A stretch of DNA of 64,000 nt from Pacificibacter maritimus (GCF_003814915.1 NZ_RKQK01000002.1:497184-561183), one strand, 5' to 3'; shown: positions 18,012-27,357, counted from the first letter of the stretch. Numbers and translations: made by a program. Notes: a model not told the origin generated them from the letters alone.

Positions 18012-19334
18012 CTATAATGTTGGCGCTTTTTGCAAAAGTTGCATAACGTTCGACATATCTGGTCCACGTTCTAACCCTGTGACCGCTTTGCGCAGAGGCA
18101 TGAACAGGCCTTTGCCTTTGCGACCAGTGGCGTCCTTCACGGCTGTCGTCCAGTCTTTCCACGTCGTTTCGGTGTAGGGCAAGTCAGGCAGCATCGCGAA
18201 GGCTTCGCGGATAAAATCCTGATCTTCGTCAGCAACAAGTGGAGATGCGCCATCGCGGAACAGTTCCCACCAGCCAGCCATATCGGCTTTTACTGTGATG
18301 TTCTCGCGCACAACGCTCCAAAACAATTCTGCTTGTTCAGCGGGCACACCAAGGGCTGCGATATCATCTGCAACATCTGCGTAAGGGCGTGCCAAGTTAA
18401 CTTGGGCTGTCAGCGGTAACAGGTCTTTTTCGTCGAATTTTGTCGGCGCAGATCCAAAGGTAGAGATGTCAAACCCTTCGATCAATTCCGCCATTTCAGA
18501 CCGCACTTCGACAGGTTGCGACGACCCTGTGCGCGCCATCAATGACATCAAGGCCATCGGTTCGATGCCCTGACCACGCAAATCGCGCAAAGACAATGTA
18601 CCAAGGCGTTTTGACAAAGCTTCGCCTTGTGGACCCGTTAACAAAGAGTGGTGCGCAAAGCTTGGCACCGTGCCGCCCAGCGCTTTGATGATCTGGATTT
18701 GCGTGGCCGTATTGGTCACGTGGTCTGAGCCACGCACAACGTAAGTCACGCCGTAGTCGATATCATCACAAACAGAGGCAGGCGTGTACAAAAACTGCCC
18801 ATCGGCTTTGACAAGCACAGGATCAGAGACAGAACCACAATCGATAGAAATATCGCCTAAGATGCCGTCAGCCCACTCAACGCGCTCTTGATCCAGTTTG
18901 AAACGCCAGTGTCCATCGCCACGCTCAGCGCGCAGGGCGTCTTTTTCGGCATCGCTCAGGTTTAAACCTGCACGATCATATACGGGCGGTTTGCCCATAT
19001 TGAGCTGTTTCTTGCGCTTTAGATCAAGTTCAACTGGGGTTTCAAAACATTCGTACAAACGCCCCGCCGCTTTCAATTCATCCATCGCCGCTGTGTAGCG
19101 GTCCAAGCGATCCGACTGACGCTCTGTGCGGTCCCACGAAATACCAAGCCAAGTTAGGTCTTCTTTCAAGGCATCAATATATTCTTGTTTCGAACGCACT
19201 GGATCAGTGTCATCGATACGCAAAATGAATTCGCCGCCTGCTTTACGCGTGATCAAGTAGTTGAAAAGCGCAGTGCGAAGGTTGCCGACGTGGATATAGC
19301 CTGTGGGGCTTGGTGCAAAACGTGTGACGGTCAT
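18012..19334 (-). CDS. gltX: Glutamate--tRNA ligase (class I, HVGN variant)
   Basis: Charges tRNA with glutamate. At 440 residues it is one of the shorter alphaproteobacterial GluRS forms. It starts TVTRFAPSPTG and has HVGN (residues 15-18) where the canonical HIGH stands, and ALSKRLG where KMSKS/KLSKR stands. Both variants are usual in one of the two GluRS paralogues of this class. In these bacteria Gln-tRNA(Gln) is normally made by transamidation of Glu-tRNA(Gln), so a paralogue may favour tRNA-Gln. A tRNA-Gln gene is in this window at 41 kb. The ATG at 19334 is chosen over a frame 20 codons longer. Confidence 0.93.
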   Translation of the reverse strand: MTVTRFAPSPTGYIHVGNLRTALFNYLITRKAGGEFILRIDDTDPVRSKQEYIDALKEDLTWLGISWDRTERQSDRLDRYTAAMDELKAAGRLYECFETPVELDLKRKKQLNMGKPPVYDRAGLNLSDAEKDALRAERGDGHWRFKLDQERVEWADGILGDISIDCGSVSDPVLVKADGQFLYTPASVCDDIDYGVTYVVRGSDHVTNTATQIQIIKALGGTVPSFAHHSLLTGPQGEALSKRLGTLSLRDLRGQGIEPMALMSLMARTGSSQPVEVRSEMAELIEGFDISTFGSAPTKFDEKDLLPLTAQVNLARPYADVADDIAALGVPAEQAELFWSVVRENITVKADMAGWWELFRDGASPLVADEDQDFIREAFAMLPDLPYTETTWKDWTTAVKDATGRKGKGLFMPLRKAVTGLERGPDMSNVMQLLQKAPTL

Positions 19335-19443
19335 GGTGATCTCCTGTTGTGCTTGCTCTTTCATATTGCGGCCAAAGAGTCCATATCTGAGCATGCGCCT
19401 GCCCTAAATCTAAGCGCCGCTTGAGACAAATGGAGCCCTGTGA

Positions 19444-19863
19444 ATGCCCGACGCCCTGCTAAACGCCACCGCCCCAGATCTGGATGCCATCGAATCCATC
19501 GCTCGGATGACAATTGCCAATCTGCCTGCCGCGCATAAAGTGATGGCAGCATCCGTGGGAATCAATGTGATGGATTTTGTGCCAGAAGACCTGATGGCAG
19601 AAATCGGACTTGAGGATCCCTTTGCCTTAACTGGGCTCTATACAGGACTGCCGATGCCAGAAAAATCCAGCATGGATGAAGCGCCTTCATCAGATATGAT
19701 CTGGCTCTTTCGCCGCCCTATCTTGGATGAATGGTGCCTGCGCGGGGATGTGACCCTGCAACAAATGGTAGCCCATGTGACAGTTCACGAATTGGCACAT
19801 CACTTTGGTTGGTCCGATGAACAGATCGCCACAATCGACACAACTTGGGACTACGGCCTTTAA
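19444..19863 (+). CDS. Metallopeptidase family protein (minimal zincin fold)
   Basis: Short putative zinc protein of 139 residues with a HExxH motif, HELAHHFG, at residues 115-122. It matches the small 'Zincin_1'/metallopeptidase family common in alphaproteobacteria and actinobacteria. There is no signal peptide, so it is probably cytosolic. No substrate is known and protease activity is unproven for this family. Its stop overlaps by four bases the stop of the convergent Hsp70-like gene. The ATG at 19444 lies about 110 bases from the divergent gltX start. Confidence 0.85.
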   Translation: MPDALLNATAPDLDAIESIARMTIANLPAAHKVMAASVGINVMDFVPEDLMAEIGLEDPFALTGLYTGLPMPEKSSMDEAPSSDMIWLFRRPILDEWCLRGDVTLQQMVAHVTVHELAHHFGWSDEQIATIDTTWDYGL

Positions 19864-21101
19864 GCCATCTGCCTTTGCCCCGCCGCGATTGCCAATCCAT
19901 CGACCACAGCTGTGAAGGCTTCGGATTGGATCGCACGGGCGTTTGGAAGCACACTGCGCACAGCATCTGGAACGATAGACATTAAACTCGTGCCTCCAAC
20001 GTAGACCACTGCGCCAATGGCATCTGGGGCGAGCCCTGCCAAAGCCAGCGTTTCTTGAACCGCTTGTGCAAGTTCGGTTTTGTAGCCCGCCAAAGATGCA
20101 GTCATCAAAGTGTCGTCCAAAGTGGCACTCAGCCCTTTTTCAACCAATCCCAGACCAATCACGCCCTGCCCATCGGTATTGACCGCAATTTTGCCTGCTT
20201 CCACGGCGAAGGCGACGTCATGGCCCAGCTCGGCTTCGATCACCTCGTACAGACGGTCAATTTTATCTGGCTCAACCGCATGACGCTGCAAATCTTTGAC
20301 CAAGCGCAATGTGTCTTTTGTGTAGAGAAACGGGATTTTCTGCCAAGTGGCCAGATCATTGAATAGCGTCGCAGGCACAGGCAAAAGCCCATCAGCCAAG
20401 GCGCGTTTCACTTGGGTGCCCGCGCCGAACAGCGGCATGACATGATCCAGCGACAAGGCGCGATCCAGATGCGTCCCCCCAAGGCGCACACCGTAAGATG
20501 CCAACACATCCGCCTTACCGTCTTGCTTCCGAAATAGGGTAAAATCCGATGTCCCGCCGCCGATATCTACAACCAGTCCGATTTCACCTGCACCCAAATC
20601 TTTTGCGGCCAAAGCGGCGGCTTCGGGTTCGGGCAAAAAGTCGATATTTTTAAAACCTGCGCGTGTGTATGCCTCGTGCAAATCGACCAAGGCTTGCGCA
20701 TTGGCTGCATCATTTTTTGAATGGAACCGCACGGGTCGCCCCGAAACAACGCCGGTTACTGGCTGGCGAATCTTATCTTCGGTGCGTGTGCGCAACTCGG
20801 TTAAGAATTGCGCAATCACATCCAACAGGCTTTGGCGTTTGGGGCCAATCAAACGGGTTTCGCGCAGCAAGGGCGTGCCCAAAACAGATTTGAGCGCGCG
20901 CATGTAGCGCCCTTCATCCCCATCAATCAAAGCTTGATTGGCCGCTGTGCCAAGCCGCATTTTACCGCGCGCATCAAAAAACACCGCAGTCGGGAGTGTC
21001 TTAGACCCTTGCTCGACATCCACCAGCCAAGGCTGACCATTGACGTTCAGCCCAACCGCCGAATTTGAGGTTCCGAAATCAATACCGACAGTTAAATCCA
21101 T
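19860..21101 (-). CDS. Hsp70 family protein (YegD-like)
   Basis: Actin-like ATPase of 413 residues with the Hsp70 phosphate-1 motif GIDFGTSNSAV at residues 6-16 and phosphate-2 motif [11 protein letters not shown]. It has only the nucleotide-binding domain. The substrate-binding and lid domains of DnaK are absent, as in YegD-type proteins, so a partner-regulated or non-chaperone role is likely. The ATG at 21101 puts the motif at the N-terminus; 37 extra upstream codons look non-coding. It sits downstream of nadE on the same strand, with a double hairpin between. Confidence 0.88.
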   Translation of the reverse strand: MDLTVGIDFGTSNSAVGLNVNGQPWLVDVEQGSKTLPTAVFFDARGKMRLGTAANQALIDGDEGRYMRALKSVLGTPLLRETRLIGPKRQSLLDVIAQFLTELRTRTEDKIRQPVTGVVSGRPVRFHSKNDAANAQALVDLHEAYTRAGFKNIDFLPEPEAAALAAKDLGAGEIGLVVDIGGGTSDFTLFRKQDGKADVLASYGVRLGGTHLDRALSLDHVMPLFGAGTQVKRALADGLLPVPATLFNDLATWQKIPFLYTKDTLRLVKDLQRHAVEPDKIDRLYEVIEAELGHDVAFAVEAGKIAVNTDGQGVIGLGLVEKGLSATLDDTLMTASLAGYKTELAQAVQETLALAGLAPDAIGAVVYVGGTSLMSIVPDAVRSVLPNARAIQSEAFTAVVDGLAIAAGQRQMA

Positions 21102-21209
21102 AGGGGCGCACTCTTGCATCGAAAGATAAAGTGCGGGTGTACGGCAAGGGGTCCAAGGGCACAAGCCAACACAAGCAGTTTCACGGCTGCGCAAGATTTT
21201 TTTGCCCCT

Positions 21210-21253
21210 CAAGCGCCCCCACCGCCATACGATATGGCGGGCGAAAGCGCTTG
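21210..21253 (-). repeat. Two-tier inverted repeat between nadE and the Hsp70-like gene
   Basis: CAAGCGC (21210-21216) pairs with GCGCTTG (21247-21253) around an inner perfect stem CGCCATA/TATGGCG (21223-21229 with 21233-21239). It begins within ten bases of the nadE stop. No T run follows on the minus strand, so it is more likely an mRNA 3'-end stabiliser or Rho-linked terminator than an intrinsic one. Confidence 0.45.
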
Positions 21254-21259
21254 ATAAAG

Positions 21260-22918
21260 CTATCCCTGATCGCGCCAGCGGTTGGCGATTGGGTATCGAC
21301 GATCCAACCAGAATGCGCGGGGCGACAAACGTGTGCCTGGTGCGGATTGGAACCGTTTATATTCGGAAATATACAACAGATGTTCGACACGTTTTACAGT
21401 CGCACGATCAAATCCAGCATCAACCAATTCGGCCACGCTTTGCTCACGATCGACAAGACCCTCTAGAATAGCATCCAGCACCTCATAGGGCGGCAAGCTG
21501 TCGTCATCACGCTGATCTGGACGCAGCTCGGCTGAGGGCGGTTTGTCGATGATAGACACGGGGATCACTTCGCCTGCGGGTGCTGCCATCCATGGACGGT
21601 GGTTTTCATTGCGCCAACGACATTGATCAAACACGCGGGTTTTATACATGTCTTTAATAGGATTGTAGCCACCGTTCATATCACCATAAATCGTACAATA
21701 TCCGACAGCGACTTCGGATTTATTGCCCGTGGTCAAAAGCATTTCACCGAATTTATTGGACAAAGCCATCAACAAAAGTCCGCGCAAACGCGATTGCACG
21801 TTTTCTTCTGTGGTGTCCTCATCACGGCCCTCAAACAAGGGGGCTAATGTCTGTGTGATCGCATCTCGCCCCGCTTTGATCGGCACAAAATCGTAATGGC
21901 ACCCCAAACGATTGGCGATGTCTTTAGCGTCATCCAAAGAACCTTGGGACGTGTACTCACTGGGCAGCATCACGCAGCGTACATTTTCAGGCCCCAACGC
22001 ATCCGCGGCAATGGTGGCGACTATCGCAGAATCGATGCCCCCAGACAGGCCAAGTAGAACCTTTTTGAACCCTGTCTTGCCCATGTAGTCGCGCAAAGAG
22101 TCCACCATCGCGCGGTAGTCTTGCTCAAAGGCATCGGGATGCGGGGTGATTTCGCCCGTTTCTGCAGCCCAAAGCCCATCGGTTTTAACAAAATCCACAT
22201 GGCGCAGCGCTTCGTCGAAAACCGGCATTTGATGGGCGATTTCACCATGACGGTTCAGCACGAAAGATCCACCATCAAACACCTGATCATCTTGGCCACC
22301 CACCATGTTGAGATAAACCAAAGGCAGATCAGTTTCAGTCACGCGTGCAACCATATGGGACAAGCGGCGATCAAATTTATTGCGGTAATAAGGTGATCCG
22401 TTGGGCACCAGCAAGATTTCTGCGCCCGTTTCGGCCAAAGCTTCAGGCACATCTGGGTGCCAAGCATCTTCGCAGATTGGCGTGCCGATACGAATGGGGC
22501 CGACACGGTACGGGCCATGCACATCGCCGCTTGCGTATAAACGCACTTCGTCAAACACAGTCTCGTTTGGGCGGTGGTGTTTCAATACGATGGTCTGCAC
22601 TTTACCTTCAGCCAAAACCCAATAGCCATTGTACAGCTTATCGCCCCGCGCATAGGGGCCACCAATGCCCAGCGCTGGTCCATCTAGGGTCATTTCCGCC
22701 AGTGCTTCAATCGCGCGCATCGCGTGTAGCGTAAATGCGGGTTTCATCACCAAATCTTGCGTCTGATAGCCCGTGATGAACATTTCAGCGAAAGCGATCA
22801 TATCGGCTTTGGCGGATTTTGCAGTCGCATAGGCTGCGCGTGCCGCATCGGCATTGGCATCAATCGCACCAAGCGTCGGGTTCAACTGCGCAAGTGTCAG
22901 GCGGAATCTGTCGGTCAT
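21260..22918 (-). CDS. nadE: Glutamine-hydrolysing NAD+ synthase
   Basis: Makes NAD+ from deamido-NAD+, ATP and glutamine. It has two domains in 552 residues. The N-terminal nitrilase-type glutaminase has the Glu45 (FAEMF), Lys (VLKHHRPN) and Cys (ICEDAW) triad. The C-terminal ATP pyrophosphatase synthetase has the P-loop LSGGIDSAI. Both halves look intact. The start at 22918 (MTDRFRLTLAQ) fits the family; a longer frame to 23356 overlaps the upstream region and the opposite MORN gene. Cytosolic housekeeping enzyme. Confidence 0.94.
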   Translation of the reverse strand: MTDRFRLTLAQLNPTLGAIDANADAARAAYATAKSAKADMIAFAEMFITGYQTQDLVMKPAFTLHAMRAIEALAEMTLDGPALGIGGPYARGDKLYNGYWVLAEGKVQTIVLKHHRPNETVFDEVRLYASGDVHGPYRVGPIRIGTPICEDAWHPDVPEALAETGAEILLVPNGSPYYRNKFDRRLSHMVARVTETDLPLVYLNMVGGQDDQVFDGGSFVLNRHGEIAHQMPVFDEALRHVDFVKTDGLWAAETGEITPHPDAFEQDYRAMVDSLRDYMGKTGFKKVLLGLSGGIDSAIVATIAADALGPENVRCVMLPSEYTSQGSLDDAKDIANRLGCHYDFVPIKAGRDAITQTLAPLFEGRDEDTTEENVQSRLRGLLLMALSNKFGEMLLTTGNKSEVAVGYCTIYGDMNGGYNPIKDMYKTRVFDQCRWRNENHRPWMAAPAGEVIPVSIIDKPPSAELRPDQRDDDSLPPYEVLDAILEGLVDREQSVAELVDAGFDRATVKRVEHLLYISEYKRFQSAPGTRLSPRAFWLDRRYPIANRWRDQG

Positions 22919-23065
22919 GGCACGGCCCTTTCGAATTTGCTTTACGTTTAGCAGACTGAGCAGCAAGGGAAAGCCGATCCCAGCAAAAACATTTGCCCAT
23001 AGGGGGCAGACTGCATAGGTTGCACTCAATTCGTGTCCTCTAAATCTCGTATCAGGAAATTCAAC

Positions 23066-24604
23066 GTGACCAATCGCCTTCTGACCGCAGCCCTGCTCAC
23101 CTTGACCGTCAGCCTGACGCATCCGATCACCGCCTTGGCGCAGGATGGCAAGGTCCAGACCAAACAATACGATGAGGGTGGCATCTATGAGGGCACGTTC
23201 AAAGACGGCCAACGCCACGGTGTTGGCACCTACACTTTGCCCAATGGCTATGAATACACGGGTGAATGGGACGAAGGCGAAATCAAAGGGCAAGGCATTG
23301 CGCGTTACCCAGATGGATCGGTCTATGAGGGCGCCTTTGAGCGGGGCAAACAACATGGATTCGGCAAAATCATCGGCGCGGATGGCGGCACCTATGAAGG
23401 CGATTGGAACAGCGGCGTTATCGAAGGATCGGGCGTGGCGACATACGCCAGCGGCGTGACCTACGAAGGCGATTTTCTAGCCAACAATCACCATGGCATG
23501 GGCCGCATGGAAAGCCCGACAGGCTATGTCTATGAGGGCGCTTGGGTTGACGGACTAAAAGAAGGCAAGGGCAAGATCACCTATCCCGATGGCGCAACCT
23601 ATGACGGTCAAATGGCCAATGACAAACGTGAAGGCCAAGGCGTTTTGATCCTGTCAGACGGGCTGACTTTAGATTGCCAATGGGTCGCGGGCCAATGCAC
23701 AGGCACGGGCACGATTACGCAGCCGAACGGCGATGTTTACACGGGTGATCTGGTCGACGGAAAACGCCAAGGCACAGGCAAAGTGACCTACGGCAATGGC
23801 GATGTCTATGAGGGCGACTTCGCCGACGACAAGCGCACAGGCACAGGCACATTTACGGGCACCGATGGGTATATCTATACGGGGTCTTGGGTCGATGGAC
23901 GTATAGAAGGACAAGGTGAAGTCACCTATCCTGATGGGTCTGTTTACACTGGTGAGTTTTTGGATGATCTGGCGCATGGTGCTGGCAAAATCACCTATCC
24001 AAACGGAACGACCTATGAAGGCGCTTGGTCTTACGGCGTGATCGATGGCATGGGGCGCGCTGAATATGCAAACGGCATGATCTATGAGGGCATGTTCAAG
24101 GATGCCCAAAACCACGGCACGGGCAAAATGACCTATACAGATGGGTTCATCTATGACGGCGAATGGGTCAACAGCCAACGTGAAGGCCAAGGCACAGCGA
24201 CCTATGCGGATGGCACAACCTACACAGGCAATTTTTCCGCAGGCCAGCGCAATGGCCAAGGCACCCTTACCACGCCTACAGGCTACACTTACACTGGCGA
24301 GTGGAAAGACGGTGAAATCAACGGCATGGGCAAAGCCACCTATGAAAACGGGGATGTGTACGAAGGCATGTTTGCTGCTGGCAAACGCAATGGCCAAGGC
24401 AGCATTACCTATGCATCGGGTGAGACCGCAACAGGGCTATGGGCTGATGGGGCTTTGATGCCCACAGAGACATCCGATGATCAAACCGCGCCAGAAGACG
24501 CTGCGCCAGAACCAGCGAACGAAGATGACGCCGCCGCACCCGCTGAGACATCTTCCGAGCTTAACGCTGAGGCTGATCCAGATGCGAATCCAACACCTGA
24601 GTGA
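23066..24604 (+). CDS. Exported MORN-repeat protein
   Basis: Protein of 512 residues with an N-terminal signal peptide (core LLTAALLTLTVSLTHPITALA). It then has about 18 consecutive 23-residue MORN repeats of the form YEGxFxxGxxxGxGxxxxxxG up to about residue 455, and an acidic Ala/Glu/Asp/Pro tail. MORN arrays fold as long beta hairpins and mediate lipid or protein contacts; bacterial versions have no firm single role. The GTG at 23066 is preferred because AGGAAA precedes it by about eight bases. A GTG at 23033 would add 11 residues including basic ones and remains possible. Repeat 8 is degenerate, with Cys residues. Confidence 0.82.
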   Translation: MTNRLLTAALLTLTVSLTHPITALAQDGKVQTKQYDEGGIYEGTFKDGQRHGVGTYTLPNGYEYTGEWDEGEIKGQGIARYPDGSVYEGAFERGKQHGFGKIIGADGGTYEGDWNSGVIEGSGVATYASGVTYEGDFLANNHHGMGRMESPTGYVYEGAWVDGLKEGKGKITYPDGATYDGQMANDKREGQGVLILSDGLTLDCQWVAGQCTGTGTITQPNGDVYTGDLVDGKRQGTGKVTYGNGDVYEGDFADDKRTGTGTFTGTDGYIYTGSWVDGRIEGQGEVTYPDGSVYTGEFLDDLAHGAGKITYPNGTTYEGAWSYGVIDGMGRAEYANGMIYEGMFKDAQNHGTGKMTYTDGFIYDGEWVNSQREGQGTATYADGTTYTGNFSAGQRNGQGTLTTPTGYTYTGEWKDGEINGMGKATYENGDVYEGMFAAGKRNGQGSITYASGETATGLWADGALMPTETSDDQTAPEDAAPEPANEDDAAAPAETSSELNAEADPDANPTPE

Positions 24605-24625
24605 TACAACGATTTAACCGCCCCC

Positions 24626-25288
24626 TCACCAGGGAACAACCTGCCCAGCCCAGTCGTAGAACCCGCCCGTTTCGGCGGGCGTCAATTGATCAAGCACTTG
24701 CATCATATTTTGCGCCGCCTGATCGGGAGACACGGTGTTATGCGCCGCTTGGTAGTTGGCCGTAAAAGCTGTCGCGACAGTTCCAGGATGGTAAGCAATA
24801 ACGCAGGCTTGCTTGTGTGATCGACCGAGTTCAATCGCGGCAGATCGCACCACTTGATTGGTCGCAGCCTTGGCCGCACGGTAACTGTACCAGCCGCCCA
24901 TATTATTATCGCCGATAGACCCAACGCGTGCTGTCAGCACCGCCACTTTTGATGGGTGGTTTTTGGGCAAAATCCGTGGCAACTGGCGCAAGATCATCGC
25001 AGGACCAATGGTATTGACCGCAAACTGATCGGCCATGGCCTGAACCGTGAGCGCCTTTAACGACTTTTCAGGAGCGTTTCCCGCCCCGTGTAATTGCCCT
25101 GTGGCGATGACGACCAAATCAAAGGGGCCTTCAACCTTCTCAAAGACCGCATCAATACTGTCGGGATCTCGCAAGTCCATGCCATCCGCGCTGCGTGACA
25201 AACCCAAAACGTAATGGCCTTGATGGCGCAAAAGCGCAGCGACAGCCCCGCCGATACCCCCAGTATCCCCCACAATCAAAACCTGCAT
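24626..25288 (-). CDS. SDR family NAD(P)-dependent oxidoreductase
   Basis: Short-chain dehydrogenase of 220 residues. The Rossmann nucleotide motif VGDTGGIGGA lies at residues 6-15, and the catalytic Tyr and Lys are in YSYRAAK. Its short length and overall layout resemble the CsgA/C-factor type SDR group. Substrate unknown. The ATG at 25288 starts directly with the first beta strand. It is convergent with the MORN gene 22 bases away and divergent from the leuA leader. Confidence 0.88.
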   Translation of the reverse strand: MQVLIVGDTGGIGGAVAALLRHQGHYVLGLSRSADGMDLRDPDSIDAVFEKVEGPFDLVVIATGQLHGAGNAPEKSLKALTVQAMADQFAVNTIGPAMILRQLPRILPKNHPSKVAVLTARVGSIGDNNMGGWYSYRAAKAATNQVVRSAAIELGRSHKQACVIAYHPGTVATAFTANYQAAHNTVSPDQAAQNMMQVLDQLTPAETGGFYDWAGQVVPW

Positions 25289-25379
25289 AAAATACTCCTT
25301 TGTTAGGGATACGTTTGAAAATGGAAAAAGATCACAATTTGGGGTTTTCTTTACGGGTCGCGTGATTATAGTCGCGCCT

Positions 25380-25466
25380 ATGTTGATGACTGACCATATG
25401 CCGACCGCTGACCGCATTCTTCGTGCGACCCGCCGTCCTGCGTTACTTCTTCTTAGCTGCTTCTGA
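25380..25466 (+). CDS. Putative leuA leader peptide with a run of leucine codons
   Basis: A 28-codon frame ends ...ALLLLSCF, with four consecutive Leu codons (TTA CTT CTT CTT) four codons before the stop. This is the signature of an attenuator peptide for a leucine biosynthesis gene, and leuA follows 85 bases downstream. No ribosome site precedes the ATG. A TATAGT at 25367-25372 would start transcription at or next to 25380, so the peptide may be read from a leaderless message, as known for trp leader peptides in some alphaproteobacteria. Alternative in-frame ATGs are at 25386 and 25398. Confidence 0.65.
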   Translation: MLMTDHMPTADRILRATRRPALLLLSCF

Positions 25467-25506
25467 GCGTGCCTTTGGCGCGACGCTCAGAAGTGAAAAG
25501 CGCGCC
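25460..25506 (+). promoter_or_regulatory. leuA attenuator hairpin region
   Basis: CTTCTGAGCGT (25460-25470) and ACGCTCAGAAG (25483-25493) form a perfect 11-base stem that starts at the leader-peptide stop codon. A second possible stem, GGCGCG (25477-25482) with CGCGCC (25501-25506), would compete in part. No T run follows, so the mode of attenuation (intrinsic, Rho or translational) is not clear. Confidence 0.55.
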
Positions 25507-25551
25507 TCATTCAACACATTTCCAATTTGCTAAGATTTAGAGAGTAGTCCT

Positions 25552-27129
25552 ATGACAACTGTATCCGATAAAAACCGCGTTTTGATTTTTGATACGACCC
25601 TGCGGGATGGCGAACAATCCCCTGGTGCTACGATGTCCCACACTGAAAAACTGGAAATCGCCAGTCTTTTGGATGAAATGGGCGTCGACATCATCGAAGC
25701 AGGCTTTCCGATCGCATCACAAGGCGACTTTGAAGCCGTGTCCGAGATTGCGAAGAATTCCAAAAATTCTGTGATTTGTGGCCTTGCCCGCGCCAGTTTC
25801 AACGATATTGATCGCTGCATGGAAGCTGTAAAACACGCAGCCCAACCACGCATTCACACCTTTATCGGCACATCGCCATTGCACCGTGACATCACGGCAC
25901 TGTCGATGGACGCGATGGCCGACAAAATTCACGACACAGTCACCCATGCGCGCAATCTGTGTGACAACGTGCAGTGGTCGCCCATGGATGCGATCCGCAC
26001 CGAACATGATTATCTGTGCCGCGTTGTTGAGATCGCCATCAAAGCGGGGGCGACAACGATCAATATTCCAGACACAGTTGGCTATACAATTCCGCGCGAA
26101 AGCTCTGACATCATCAAGATGTTGCTTGAACGTGTGCCTGGCGCTGATGAAATTGTCTTTGCCACCCATTGTCACAACGATTTGGGCATGGCGACGGCTA
26201 ACTCTTTGGCAGCGGTTGAAGCTGGCGCGCGCCAAATCGAGTGTACGATCAATGGCTTGGGCGAACGTGCGGGCAACACCGCTTTGGAAGAAGTGGTGAT
26301 GGCACTGAAAGTGCGCAATGACATCATGCCCTATGCTACAAAAATAGACACAACCAAGATCATGAACATCTCTCGCCGCGTGTCGCAGGTCTCTGGTTTT
26401 GTGGTGCAGCCCAATAAAGCAATCGTCGGCAAAAACGCCTTTGCGCATGAATCAGGCATCCACCAAGACGGCATGCTGAAAAATGCGGAGACCTTCGAAA
26501 TTATGCGTCCTGCGGATGTGGGCCTGTCGGGCACATCCTTGCCGCTTGGTAAGCATTCTGGCCGCGCAGCTTTGCGCGCCAAGTTGGAAGAACTTGGGTT
26601 TGAACTGGGTGACAACCAGTTGAAAGACGTCTTTGTGCGCTTCAAAGAATTGGCAGACCGCAAGAAAGAAGTGATGGATGATGATGTCATCGCTTTGATG
26701 CAAGACGCAGGATCTGAAAGTCAAAACGAATACATCAAAGTCAAAAGCCTGCGTGTAATCTGTGGGTCGGCCGCCCCGCAAACCGCAGAGATTACGTTGG
26801 ATATTGACGGTACAGAACAGTCTTGCACCTGCGAAGGTGACGGACCAGTTGATGCCACATTCAAAGCGATCAAAGAGCTGTTTCCAACAGAGGCGCGTTT
26901 GCAATTGTACCAAGTATCTGCGGTCACTGAGGGCACAGATGCGCAGGCAACGGTGTCAGTGCGCTTGGAAGAAGACGGACGCATCGCAACAGGCCAAAGC
27001 GCAGATACAGACACTGTTTTTGCCTCGGCCAAAGCCTATGTCAACGCGGTCAACCGCCTCATCGTGCGCCGTACAAAATCCGCTCCTGGATCAGACACCA
27101 AAGAAGTCAAATACACTGACGCGGGCTAG
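25552..27129 (+). CDS. leuA: 2-isopropylmalate synthase
   Basis: First committed step of leucine synthesis: condenses acetyl-CoA with 2-ketoisovalerate. At 525 residues it has the HMGL-like TIM barrel with FDTTLRDGEQSPGA near residue 11-24. The metal-binding HCHND motif lies around residue 206, and a C-terminal LeuA regulatory domain (leucine feedback) runs from about 390. The ATG follows the leader peptide and hairpin described upstream, so expression is probably set by Leu-tRNA level as well as feedback. It is followed by a strong terminator. Confidence 0.96.
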   Translation: MTTVSDKNRVLIFDTTLRDGEQSPGATMSHTEKLEIASLLDEMGVDIIEAGFPIASQGDFEAVSEIAKNSKNSVICGLARASFNDIDRCMEAVKHAAQPRIHTFIGTSPLHRDITALSMDAMADKIHDTVTHARNLCDNVQWSPMDAIRTEHDYLCRVVEIAIKAGATTINIPDTVGYTIPRESSDIIKMLLERVPGADEIVFATHCHNDLGMATANSLAAVEAGARQIECTINGLGERAGNTALEEVVMALKVRNDIMPYATKIDTTKIMNISRRVSQVSGFVVQPNKAIVGKNAFAHESGIHQDGMLKNAETFEIMRPADVGLSGTSLPLGKHSGRAALRAKLEELGFELGDNQLKDVFVRFKELADRKKEVMDDDVIALMQDAGSESQNEYIKVKSLRVICGSAAPQTAEITLDIDGTEQSCTCEGDGPVDATFKAIKELFPTEARLQLYQVSAVTEGTDAQATVSVRLEEDGRIATGQSADTDTVFASAKAYVNAVNRLIVRRTKSAPGSDTKEVKYTDAG

Positions 27130-27165
27130 AAACTGGCGCAACGCGTAGATACACAGCAACGGTAC

Positions 27166-27196
27166 CAAAGGCGCACAGCCATGTGCGCCTTTTTCC
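27166..27196 (+). terminator. Rho-independent terminator of leuA
   Basis: AAAGGCGCAC pairs with GTGCGCCTTT around AGCCAT, with further T residues. It lies about 40 bases after the leuA stop. The remaining stretch to 27357 shows no gene. Confidence 0.9.
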
Positions 27197-27357
27197 GTAT
27201 AACGCTTTGAAAAATAAACGTGGGTCAGGAAAAGCATGCCACCTCATCATGACCGATATGCGTGCAAGCTGTGACGTAGCGTTACGGGCTTATATGGGGT
27301 TGAACCCGAGGAACCGAAGGCGCAAATCAAGCCCAAACGCATAAAAGGATAAACGAT

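Noticed and set aside
23145-24604. MORN gene repeats considered as a DNA repeat or CRISPR-like array
   Set aside because: The 69-base period is the coding repeat of MORN motifs; units vary and there are no conserved direct repeats with unique spacers.
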